Positions 50,080 to 58,136 of a stretch of 64,000 nt of DNA are shown here, piece by piece. The notes beneath the pieces are model-generated. The model saw only the letters and a program-made list of their open reading frames with translations, did no database searches and was not told the origin of the DNA. How positions within the stretch are numbered: position 1 is the first letter of the stretch; each line of letters begins with the position of its first letter. A program made the position numbers and the translations under genes. The DNA lies in NCBI GenBank assembly GCA_017475045.1, contig JAFVGH010000085.1:59129-123128 (forward strand), read 5' to 3'. This DNA comes from Fibrobacter sp. (GTDB taxonomy: Bacteria > Fibrobacterota > Fibrobacteria > Fibrobacterales > Fibrobacteraceae).

Positions 50080-50786
50080 CACACATCAAACTTATATCCA
50101 GCGCCTCTGATGGAAAGGATGATTTTCGGGTTGGCCTGGTCGTCTTCCAGTTTTTTACGAAGGTTCACGATATGGTTGTCAATGGTTCGGGTAGAAGGCA
50201 TGTTGTCGGTGGTATAGCCCCAGATATCTTGCAATAGGTCTTCACGGAGAACTACCTCTCCCTTGTGCTGCCAGAAGTACTTGAGAATTTGAAATTCTCT
50301 GGCGGACATTTCAAGGGGTATGCCACCCTTGGTGGCTTCGTACTTTTTGAAATCCAGATGGATATCTGCAAAATCCACTACGTCAAGTGACTGCGATACC
50401 TGCGCCTGGGGAGCCTCCGTATCGACCCTGCGCAAGAAAGCCTTGACTCTTGCCAAGAGTTCTAGAATAGAAAACGGCTTGGTCACGTAATCGTCGGCAC
50501 CCATCTCGAGACCTGCTACCTTGCTGGTTTCTTCGGTCTTGGCGGTAAGCATGATGATAAAGGTCTGCGGGTGTTTTTTGCGGATGACTCGGCAAACTTC
50601 GAACCCGCTTTTCTTGGGAATCATCAAGTCCAAAATCACCAGGTGAGGCATAAAGGAGTCGGCCTTGGCGATAGCCTCTTCTCCGTCGGCTGCGGTTTCT
50701 ACGATGTAATTTTCCAGCTCAAAATTGTCCTGGAGACCGAGCCGGATAATTTCTTCGTCTTCTACGATGAGGATCTTGTGTTGCAT
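50079..50786 (-). CDS. OmpR/PhoB-type response regulator
   Basis: A 235-residue regulator. The receiver domain (1-120) has the acidic pair in LIVEDEE, the phospho-acceptor Asp in LVILDLMIPKKSG, Thr in MLTAKTEE and Lys in YVTKPFS. The DNA-binding winged helix follows: IPLEMSAREFQILKYFWQHK, STRTIDNHIVNLRKKLEDDQ and IRGAGYKFDV. The ATG follows the kinase stop after a single C. Its targets are unknown. Confidence 0.94.
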   Translation of the reverse strand: MQHKILIVEDEEIIRLGLQDNFELENYIVETAADGEEAIAKADSFMPHLVILDLMIPKKSGFEVCRVIRKKHPQTFIIMLTAKTEETSKVAGLEMGADDYVTKPFSILELLARVKAFLRRVDTEAPQAQVSQSLDVVDFADIHLDFKKYEATKGGIPLEMSAREFQILKYFWQHKGEVVLREDLLQDIWGYTTDNMPSTRTIDNHIVNLRKKLEDDQANPKIILSIRGAGYKFDV

Positions 50787-50787
50787 G

Positions 50788-52830
50788 TTAGTCCACCTTT
50801 CTAAATCTAACCGTAAAGTTGGAACCTTTACCGGGCTTGCTAACCAGCGATATGGTTGCTTTATGGGTTTCAGCGACCCTCTTTACGATGGCAAGCCCGA
50901 GCCCGGACCCCTTCGTACTGCGGGTCATTTCGTCGCCAACCCTGTAAAAATCATTAAATATATTTTTTTGTTCTGAAGAAGGAATGCCCACTCCTGTATC
51001 AATTACCGAAAATACAGCGCGGTCATCTTCGTTGTATACCTTGATTTCGATATCGCCAGGGGCGTTGGTGTACTTGATTGCGTTTTCAATCAAGTTTTGG
51101 GCGAGGCTGTAGAGGGCGGTATAATCGCCCATCACATATACGTTCGGGTCGAAATGAGTCTTGAATGAAAGCCCCTTTTCCACACCAATGTCTTCCACCG
51201 CTTCAAAGACCTTCTTGGCGCAGACAGAGAAATCCAGTTTTTCCCATTTGAATGCTCCGGTTCCGTGCTCCATACGGGTGTAGTTTAGTATGGCTCCGAT
51301 CAGGTTTTCAAGACGTGAGGCTTCTTTGTTGATAAGGCTTGAGTATTCCTGTACTTTTTCCACCTTCATGACTCTGCCCCGCGCCATCATTTCGGCAAAC
51401 ATCTTGATGGAGGTTAGGGGAGTTTTCAGTTCGTGGGATACGCTGGAAAGAAAGTTCGCCTTCATGGCCAGGAGCTTGTGTTCCTGGATAAAGAAGCGGA
51501 GCATAAAGAATGAACCGAAAATGACCGTAATGAGGGAGAAAAATAGGAGCCCATACATTAAGAACATCCGGTGTCTGGATTCCTTTCGAATTTCGCCTAC
51601 GTCTTTTTCATAGAGACTCAGCTGCCATGATGGCGCCGCATTGAACGAAACTTGAGTAATGACATTTGCGCTATCAGGAATAGCACCAAGTAGCAGGGAG
51701 TCTTTGGCATCGGTAATAGAGAAGGGTACGTTGTTCCAACGTTGAGCCGTAATTCTTAGTTTGTCTAAGATACGGGATTGGTAGGCGTTGTTGTCCACTT
51801 TGGCGATAACGACCTGATTTCCCGGCAACATGGGGTAAGACATTCTAAAGAGGGTCACGTTGCCTTCAGACCGGAATAACACGCCTGATTTTGATAGGTT
51901 TTCTCCGTGTAGGGTATTTTGGAATAATTCCTGATTGTGAATGAGAATGTCGGTGTAGTTTAACTGGCGATTGAAGTTTCCTCTTAAATTCCAAAAGGCT
52001 TCTCGTTTTTCTTGCTTGAGATTTTCAAAAGAGAGAATCTGAGTAAATGCGGTTTCAAAGAAGAATTTTGTGGCGGGGATGTCTTCAATAGTCTTTTCTT
52101 GCAGAAACTGGTTCAGCACCGACAGGCAGAAATCTTCGGCTTCTTGGTGCTTCTTCATTTTTACCAAGATGTCAAAGTGGAGCAGGTTGATAGAGTGGGT
52201 GAGGTCTGAATGTAGGTACCCTTGTTGTTTGGGTCTTGATTCAAGTATTTTCAACAACCGCAGAGCCTCGTTGAAATCTTTTTTCTTGTAGGCGATGCGG
52301 ACAAGGCCAAGAATGTTCTGGGTTTGCTCTTTGGGTGTAAGCAGGGGGTTGCGGGCGAGCATTTCTCGGGCGAACTCAGCCTCCTGCAGTTTAGAGGATT
52401 CTTGTTCGCTTTGGTACAGGGCGCTTTCTGCGAGACTAGGCTTGGCATCGGGAAAAGAGCTTGTATGGGAGAGCATCTTTGAGGAGATGTCCGGATAAAC
52501 CAGAGTCCCGTTATTGTACAAGAATATGGCCTCGATGCCGTTTACGTCTTTAAAGTTGGCGGCATTGCCGAATTCCAACAGACTCTTGGGTAGCTCGTAC
52601 AAGAACAGCGAGGCGGCTTTTGCCTCTTGGAATATCTTGCTTTGCTCCTTTTCGAGGGCGTCTTCCAGTTCCTTTTGTAGGGAGACTCTGCTCTCGTCAA
52701 AGTTCTTCTGGATGAGGTAGTTCTCATTCTGGATGTTGCGAAAGCTTAAATACGAAAGAATCGCCATCGGCAAAACGATGGCTCCAGCAAAAAAGCCAAA
52801 GAACAGGAGGTTGTTGCGTGAGATTCTCAG
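50788..52830 (-). CDS. Membrane sensor histidine kinase with probable CTG start
   Basis: The catalytic half is standard: FLSSVSHELKTPLTSIKMFA (phospho-His), NLIENAIKYTN, DTGVGIPSSEQKNIFNDFYR and KGSGLGLAIVKRV. A second membrane helix (MYGLLFFSLITVIFGSFFML) precedes it. The sensor region between contains helical TPR-like stretches. The first in-frame TTG (52773) would cut the first membrane helix in half. Reading on from CTG 52830 restores NNLLFFGFFAGAIVLPMAIL, an ideal helix; AGGAGG lies 6 nt upstream and an in-frame TGA precedes it at 52834-52836, so CTG is the most likely start (680 residues). An ATC at 52824 is a less likely alternative. Confidence 0.85.
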   Translation of the reverse strand: MRISRNNLLFFGFFAGAIVLPMAILSYLSFRNIQNENYLIQKNFDESRVSLQKELEDALEKEQSKIFQEAKAASLFLYELPKSLLEFGNAANFKDVNGIEAIFLYNNGTLVYPDISSKMLSHTSSFPDAKPSLAESALYQSEQESSKLQEAEFAREMLARNPLLTPKEQTQNILGLVRIAYKKKDFNEALRLLKILESRPKQQGYLHSDLTHSINLLHFDILVKMKKHQEAEDFCLSVLNQFLQEKTIEDIPATKFFFETAFTQILSFENLKQEKREAFWNLRGNFNRQLNYTDILIHNQELFQNTLHGENLSKSGVLFRSEGNVTLFRMSYPMLPGNQVVIAKVDNNAYQSRILDKLRITAQRWNNVPFSITDAKDSLLLGAIPDSANVITQVSFNAAPSWQLSLYEKDVGEIRKESRHRMFLMYGLLFFSLITVIFGSFFMLRFFIQEHKLLAMKANFLSSVSHELKTPLTSIKMFAEMMARGRVMKVEKVQEYSSLINKEASRLENLIGAILNYTRMEHGTGAFKWEKLDFSVCAKKVFEAVEDIGVEKGLSFKTHFDPNVYVMGDYTALYSLAQNLIENAIKYTNAPGDIEIKVYNEDDRAVFSVIDTGVGIPSSEQKNIFNDFYRVGDEMTRSTKGSGLGLAIVKRVAETHKATISLVSKPGKGSNFTVRFRKVD

Positions 52831-52846
52831 CCGTCACCTCCTAAAT

Positions 52847-52963
52847 CTAGAAGGGGAGGTGCGACGATATACTGGGGAACAGCAATATGAGGACGCTGGT
52901 CCCCATAAGCAGGGTGACCAAAGAAAAGGCCAAGGCCGATATGGCTATAAGAGTCTTTGTCAC
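52847..52963 (-). CDS. 38-residue membrane microprotein between LysM and kinase genes
   Basis: An ORF with GTG at 52963 overlaps the LysM gene stop as GTGA and ends TAG at 52847, five nt before the AGGAGG that serves the kinase. The peptide (MTKTLIAISALAFSLVTLLM and 18 more residues ending in SHLPF) is one hydrophobic helix to a pair of them, with no internal charge after Lys3. The position exactly filling the gap, both couplings and the composition support a real gene. It may be a small regulator of the kinase. No homologue is recognised. Confidence 0.7.
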   Translation of the reverse strand: MTKTLIAISALAFSLVTLLMGTSVLILLFPSISSHLPF

Positions 52964-54126
52964 TTGGCTAATTGTGCTCTGTGGGTAACGGAAACCTTGT
53001 GACCCATCTCTACGCGGCGGTTATTGGAGTAAACTTCCCGAATCAGCACGGCGGCTTCATGGTCGGTGGCGCGGGCAATGATGCCGCGGCCAAGCAGACG
53101 GGGTGGAATGCTTTCGTCGGACTTGTCCTCTTCCCAGATGGCAATGGCATCACCGGTATTGAACTTGTCCTCTTTACCTTTGTCGATAAGCACGTAGGAA
53201 TAGGCTCCGATAATCAGCATGGGGTCCATGGAATAGCGGATGGTCGCCATTTCTTCTACATCGGATTTTTGTTCCTTGCCGTAGCCACTGACGTTCAGGA
53301 GCTTTGGGGCCTTCTTGACGCGGGCCTTGGACTGGTTAATCTTGATTTCCCTGAAGCTCTGCACGATTTGGGCGCGAGACAGGGTATCGCCAACGGCAGT
53401 AATTTTTGCAATGCCCGAGAGACGGAGCAAGGCGTAGGTGTCAAAGCTCTTGCCATGGGTGCCGGGGACTTCGATGGCCCGGGCGTCCAGGATTTCAACC
53501 AGGTCACCCTTCTTTGCCTTGATATCGGTCTTCTTGCCGATTCCCACTACGACTTCCATTTCGGGAATGTGGAGAATGGGCTCCTTACGTTCACCGGAGC
53601 GGATAGAGAAGAAACGTTCGTCTTTTTTCAGTTCTTCGATGTCGTAAATTTCTGGAGCGAGAATCTGGTAGTAGCCATTGAAAATCTTTGGGGCCGGACG
53701 CTGCTTGTAGTAGTAGACGTCGTTGCTCTTTTTCTTTTGGGGACGCTTGTCGCGATTGCGAAGATCGCCTAGCATATTCTCGAAGTCACCGTTCCGAGCA
53801 TCCTTCTCGTCGCAACCTACGGCAGAAACGCCCTTAGGCAGGTTGGTGTCGGCAATGGCGCCGCCACAGGGGTAGCGGTTCTGAGAGGTGGGGATTGTCA
53901 TCGGTTCTACGCGGGAGCTGTCCCCGAAGTAGATGGAGTCACCTGGATAAATCCAGTGGGGGTCCTGGATATGCCTGTTGTTTTCCCACAGGTCGGGCCA
54001 GGCAAACGGGTCGTTCAGGAATTCGTCACTCAGGTCCCAGAGGGTGTCGCCTTCCTTAACAATATAGGCAGACGCAACCAGCACTCCTAGACCGAGGCAC
54101 AAAGTCGCAGTTTTCAAAAATCCCAT
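52960..54126 (-). CDS. LysM-domain envelope protein
   Basis: A 388-residue exported protein: signal peptide (TATLCLGLGVLVASA), then a LysM domain directly (YIVKEGDTLWDLSDEFLNDP, DLWENNRHIQDPHWIYPGD), which binds peptidoglycan glycans. The remaining 300 residues, including KKGDLVEILDARAIEVPG and LIIGAYSYVLIDKGKEDK, resemble repeated beta modules found with LysM domains in this phylum. AAGGATT precedes the ATG. The stop overlaps the microprotein start, heading the kinase operon; so a cell-wall-linked signal is plausible. Confidence 0.85.
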   Translation of the reverse strand: MGFLKTATLCLGLGVLVASAYIVKEGDTLWDLSDEFLNDPFAWPDLWENNRHIQDPHWIYPGDSIYFGDSSRVEPMTIPTSQNRYPCGGAIADTNLPKGVSAVGCDEKDARNGDFENMLGDLRNRDKRPQKKKSNDVYYYKQRPAPKIFNGYYQILAPEIYDIEELKKDERFFSIRSGERKEPILHIPEMEVVVGIGKKTDIKAKKGDLVEILDARAIEVPGTHGKSFDTYALLRLSGIAKITAVGDTLSRAQIVQSFREIKINQSKARVKKAPKLLNVSGYGKEQKSDVEEMATIRYSMDPMLIIGAYSYVLIDKGKEDKFNTGDAIAIWEEDKSDESIPPRLLGRGIIARATDHEAAVLIREVYSNNRRVEMGHKVSVTHRAQLAK

Positions 54127-54171
54127 AGTAATCCTTGTAACTCTTTGAACGTGAACAAGTTATGTAATAAT

Positions 54172-55431
54172 TTAATCTTTTCTTTGCCTAAAAGTAGGGG
54201 ATTTTTGCACAAAAAGTGTCTTATGGGCGGGTTTTACGGGATTTAGGGCCGTTTTTTGGCGTTTTTGGCCTAGAAGACCTGCTCGATCTGGCACAAAAAT
54301 GGACAAAATCTCGAATTTTCCCCGGCCTGGTTCCAAATAGAGGGGGATAGTCTTGCGGAGAACGTACCCTTGGTTTCGGAATTGCTTGATGAGCTTTTGT
54401 GCTTGCTCCAGGTCAGGAGTCTCGATCAAAATTCGTTCGGGCCTAACCCCCGCAATTGTTTCTACGGAGCCTGCCGGCAGGGGTTCTCCCTGGGGGAGGT
54501 TGAAATAGAAGGTCCAGCGGCCTTCGTTTTCGGACTTGGAAAAGAACTTTGTCAGGAATCCGGGGTCAAAGAACCCCCTGTGGAAACGCATATTGTCTTG
54601 GACGGCGTTTCGGATATTTTGACGACTGGATTCCATGGAAGTTTCCCGGCAGTCCAGACTTTCCACTTGTTCGAAAAGCGGGGAGAGCGAGGCTGCTACG
54701 AAACTTGGGCCTGAATAGAATTCAAAAAACTTGTCCCCTTTGGAGGGGTGGATTGTGCTTGCAATCTTTTCGGGAAGCTTCAGCCAGCCGTCTTTGATGC
54801 GGGGTGCCCAGTCCAGCACATGCATGCAGAAACCGGAATCTCCGATAGGCATGAAATCATGACCGAAGCTGCATCTGGACTCGATGCGGGTGTTCTGGTG
54901 TATGGTTGGGTCAAAGGGCACGAAAGGCTGGCATTGTATCTGGTGGCAGCTGATAATCTCGGGGCAGGAACGTTCCAGAAAATCCACGAAGGTCTTGCAT
55001 TCGTGGGCGGAATTCTTGCCGCGGAGGTTGGCCTGCACCACTAGAGCGAAAGTCCCGTTGCCACAAGCGCGGAACCAAATGGTGCGGATGGCCTTACGGA
55101 AATTGTGCAGATGGGTTTTCTTGATCTGTTCAAAGACGAGGGAAACCACTTCCGGGACATCCATCCCTTTTGCGGGAGCGTCCAGCAGGAGACTCTCGTG
55201 GCCGTTTATGAGCTTGCTGTAAATCTTCCAGTCGGAGTTCTCGGGTTTTGCCTCTGCGGTATACCAAGCTTGAACCTTGCCGGGAATACGCATGTCTTCG
55301 ATCCAGGCGTGGAACTGCTTCTGGATGTCTTCAAAACTGGCCGTCTTACGGATAACGGGCTTTTCGACCTTGGAAGGCTCTTGCTTGTTTTGATACTTTC
55401 CGTTTTTGACGCTTTTGTAATCTTTCTTCAT
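54172..55431 (-). CDS. TrmA/RlmCD-like protein lacking catalytic residues
   Basis: A 419-residue protein with the C-terminal fold of 5-methyluridine methyltransferases, but divergent. FFEFYSGPSFVAASLSPLFE (236-255) stands for the SAM motif, usually with an acidic first residue and Gly-rich turn. The DPPR segment is replaced by FNLPQGEP and the catalytic SCNP Cys by LIETPD. The terminal LYLEPGRGKFEILSIFV matches the family end. Residues 1-30 are Lys-rich. The methyltransferase is probably inactive and may retain RNA binding. ATG 55431 was chosen over a TTG six codons upstream. It lies 19 nt after the RepA-like gene. Confidence 0.65.
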   Translation of the reverse strand: MKKDYKSVKNGKYQNKQEPSKVEKPVIRKTASFEDIQKQFHAWIEDMRIPGKVQAWYTAEAKPENSDWKIYSKLINGHESLLLDAPAKGMDVPEVVSLVFEQIKKTHLHNFRKAIRTIWFRACGNGTFALVVQANLRGKNSAHECKTFVDFLERSCPEIISCHQIQCQPFVPFDPTIHQNTRIESRCSFGHDFMPIGDSGFCMHVLDWAPRIKDGWLKLPEKIASTIHPSKGDKFFEFYSGPSFVAASLSPLFEQVESLDCRETSMESSRQNIRNAVQDNMRFHRGFFDPGFLTKFFSKSENEGRWTFYFNLPQGEPLPAGSVETIAGVRPERILIETPDLEQAQKLIKQFRNQGYVLRKTIPLYLEPGRGKFEILSIFVPDRAGLLGQKRQKTALNPVKPAHKTLFVQKSPTFRQRKD

Positions 55432-55450
55432 CTCTCGTCTTTCGTCCAAA

Positions 55451-57187
55451 TTACACCAGGAATCTCGGATAAATCCAGGAGCAGTCCCTTGCCAGCAGTT
55501 TCGGGAATTCTCTGAAGGATCCGTTAATCTGGAACTGGTTCAGGCCGCCTTCTACAGGCGTGAGTTTCAGCACGCTGTCTGCACGGGATTCCAGGTAGGG
55601 GTATTCATCGTTATTGCAGGCCGCCACTACGGCACAACCTGTAAGGGCGATGATGGTGTCCACCATCTGCATTAGAATCTGGTGGGGGACTCCCGTAATG
55701 CGCATGGCCTTGGGGTTGTGGAGCACCGCCGAAATCGGATCGATAACGATGGTACGGTAATTATGGTTTTCCATCTTTTTAGCCCCTTCTACACGCTTGG
55801 CGATAAGCTGAGCCGTTTCCAGAGGGGAAAGTGCCACACCGCGCAGGTTCAGGAATCCGAAGTTGGCGGTACTTGCGGGTAGTCCACGCTTGTTTGCAAG
55901 CAGGTACAGACGGTTCAGGAATACGGACTTGGTCAGTTCAAAGTTGATGAACAGAACATCGCTCATGGAGGTGGCGTTTCCGAACCATTCCTCACCATAG
56001 CAAAGAGAAAGGCCAAGGTCCATCAGGGCCATGGATTTTCCACACTTGGGCGGGGCTGTGAACAAGAAGAATTCGCCTGCCTGGAGCATGTTCTGGATCA
56101 GGACTTCGTCTTTTTTCGGAGCTTCTTCGCTGTCGCTTGCAAGCTCGATAAGGGGCTTGCCATCCAGGGAGTATTCTACCCACTGCTGCCATTCAGTAAA
56201 GTTTTTGGCGCCCTGTTCCAGACTAATCAGGTATTGTTGCTTTCCGCCACGGAGCACGCCGGGCATACGGACCATCATGCCGGGATTCCTGTTGCTGGAA
56301 TCTACCTGGAAGCCTTGAGAGGCGAGGGTCTTGAACAAGAAATCTACACGTTCATCGTACTGTTCCTGACTGTCGGCACCGATTTTCACCCAGGCTTGAA
56401 CAGAGTTTGCACCTGTGTTGATTAGGGCTGCGCAGGGGAGGTTCAGGGCTTTGAAATAGGCCAGCTGTTTTGCCAGGGTCATCTTGGGATTGTCCACCAT
56501 CACGTAGCGGAATTTCCAGCTTTCGTCGGAGGCGTCTTCGCCGCCCTTGGTGGCGTTGATGCAGATGAGGGCGCCTTCGGGACTGTCCAGGCTCTTCATG
56601 ATCTTCTTGAGAGAGTCGTCCTGGCCTACAATGTTGGACACCAGTTCCGATGTGGCGGTGGGGGTATCCGAAATCTTGAAGTCGATGGTTTCGTCTTCTT
56701 CGAAGGTGGCCTCAAGAAGCTTGGCCAGGTCTTTACGCCAGTCCGCAGCGGGCCAAGGGATCGAAAGGGCTTCGGGATCAATCTTAAAGTTCTGCAACAG
56801 TTCCAGGGATTGGGTGTCCAATCCCATGGCAAGCATTTGCTCCATAGGAATCATGCTGGTGGCGATGGTCGGCATGATTGTGGTCTGGGGAGGCATGGCG
56901 GCCTGGGTAGGGACTGCTTGAGCAGAGACGCTAGAAGGCTCTGGTTTGGGTTCTTCGCGTTCAGTCTTTCTTTTTTCGCTAGAGAACGCTCTGCGCAAGA
57001 TCTGTTCCACTTCGTCGTCGGCAAGACCGCGCTCCCGGGCAAGTCCGCCAATCTGGAAAGAGGTGTCCATGAAGGTCCAGCCGTCTTCCATGGCGGCTTC
57101 GGCGGCTTTATACAGCTCGCTCTTTAAGTCCTTGTCTTCGAATTTTCCTTTCAGAAACTGGTTGACGATTTTTCTTGCGCTTTCCAT
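55451..57187 (-). CDS. RepA-like ATPase with degenerate primase-type domain
   Basis: A 578-residue protein. Residues 1-70 are helical and charged, 75-115 a Pro/Ala/Thr-rich linker. Residues 225-330 resemble the RepB/AEP-type primase domain of plasmid replication proteins, with VMVDNPKM, ALINTGANSVQAWVKI and RNPGMMVRMPGVLR, but the usual His before the A-W segment is Gln. From 365 comes a RecA-like ATPase: APPKCGKSM (378-386) Walker A, TIVIDPIS (479-486) Walker B. No plasmid genes surround it. It may serve DNA replication or repair. AAGGA precedes the ATG. Confidence 0.72.
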   Translation of the reverse strand: MESARKIVNQFLKGKFEDKDLKSELYKAAEAAMEDGWTFMDTSFQIGGLARERGLADDEVEQILRRAFSSEKRKTEREEPKPEPSSVSAQAVPTQAAMPPQTTIMPTIATSMIPMEQMLAMGLDTQSLELLQNFKIDPEALSIPWPAADWRKDLAKLLEATFEEDETIDFKISDTPTATSELVSNIVGQDDSLKKIMKSLDSPEGALICINATKGGEDASDESWKFRYVMVDNPKMTLAKQLAYFKALNLPCAALINTGANSVQAWVKIGADSQEQYDERVDFLFKTLASQGFQVDSSNRNPGMMVRMPGVLRGGKQQYLISLEQGAKNFTEWQQWVEYSLDGKPLIELASDSEEAPKKDEVLIQNMLQAGEFFLFTAPPKCGKSMALMDLGLSLCYGEEWFGNATSMSDVLFINFELTKSVFLNRLYLLANKRGLPASTANFGFLNLRGVALSPLETAQLIAKRVEGAKKMENHNYRTIVIDPISAVLHNPKAMRITGVPHQILMQMVDTIIALTGCAVVAACNNDEYPYLESRADSVLKLTPVEGGLNQFQINGSFREFPKLLARDCSWIYPRFLV

Positions 57188-57229
57188 ATGGAGTCCTTCT
57201 TAGTTGCAATCCCTTCCCAAAATAAATAA

Positions 57230-58135
57230 TTAATTCTTGATGCGGAGTCGGGCGTATTCGTACAGGCCCAAAGATAGGGCTACGGAGGCGTTGTAGGAAT
57301 GGGCTTCGGGCATCATGGGTATCCTGAGCACGGCGTCGCACTGTTTTTTCACAAAGGGCGGGAGTCCCACGTCTTCGCCACCTACGGCAATGACCGCATG
57401 GTCTGCGAATTCGAAGCCTGCTAGGTTTGTTTCGGTATCTGCGTCTAAGCCCAGAATCTGGTAGCCTGCCAGCTTCAGTTCACCAATGGCGCCTTCTAGG
57501 TTGTCGGGTCTGCAAATCCGCATTTTCTGCAGTGCGCCGGCGGAGGTCCGTTCTACGCTGGGGGTGATACCGCACATTCCCTTGGCGGGAATCATGAACA
57601 GGTCCACACCTAGGGCGAGGCAGCTACGGATGCAGGCGCCTAGGTTTCGCGGGTCCTCGATGTTGGTGGCCACGGCGATGAGTTTCTTTTCGCCAGTATC
57701 CCGTGCGTTGAAAAACTCTTCGCGGACATCTTCCCAGGCTAGCAGTTCCTTTTCGTTCATCAAGGCGACTACGCCCTGGTTGGGGCGAGCGTAAGAATCC
57801 AGGACTCGGCTATCTACCTGCTGGATATGCACGTGGGCCTTCTTGGCCAGCTTTTGCAGGCTGTAGAGCTTGGGGTTTCCGGACTGGTGCATGAAGAGCA
57901 CCCGATGGACCTTTAAAGGCTCGTTGGTAAGTAAAGCTTCCACTTCCTTGAGCCCGCCGACAGCCACCTGCGGAGCAGCGTCCTTGTCGCCGATGGCCCG
58001 GACCACGTTTTCTGGGTGCGGACGGTCAAAGTGCGGACGGTCAAAACGCGGCTTTGCCGTGTTTGGCTGTGAGAAGCGGCGCTCTTGACCGAATTCGCGA
58101 CGATTGAATTTCTTTTCGTTGTTCTCAAAATTCAT
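57230..58135 (-). CDS. TrmH/SpoU family RNA 2'-O-methyltransferase
   Basis: A 301-residue SPOUT methyltransferase. The first 40 residues are basic and repetitive (RFDRPHFDRPHPEN). A substrate-binding domain (about 55-120: VHRVLFMHQSGNPKLYSLQK) precedes the knot, where ATNIEDPRNLGACIRSCLAL, AVGGEDVGLPPFV and IPMMPEAHSYNASVALSLGL are motifs 1-3. RlmB (23S G2251) is the nearest model; the exact RNA is not assigned. Preceded by GAGAGG, it begins 1 nt after the upstream cyclo-ligase stop. Confidence 0.88.
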   Translation of the reverse strand: MNFENNEKKFNRREFGQERRFSQPNTAKPRFDRPHFDRPHPENVVRAIGDKDAAPQVAVGGLKEVEALLTNEPLKVHRVLFMHQSGNPKLYSLQKLAKKAHVHIQQVDSRVLDSYARPNQGVVALMNEKELLAWEDVREEFFNARDTGEKKLIAVATNIEDPRNLGACIRSCLALGVDLFMIPAKGMCGITPSVERTSAGALQKMRICRPDNLEGAIGELKLAGYQILGLDADTETNLAGFEFADHAVIAVGGEDVGLPPFVKKQCDAVLRIPMMPEAHSYNASVALSLGLYEYARLRIKN

Positions 58136-58136
58136 G

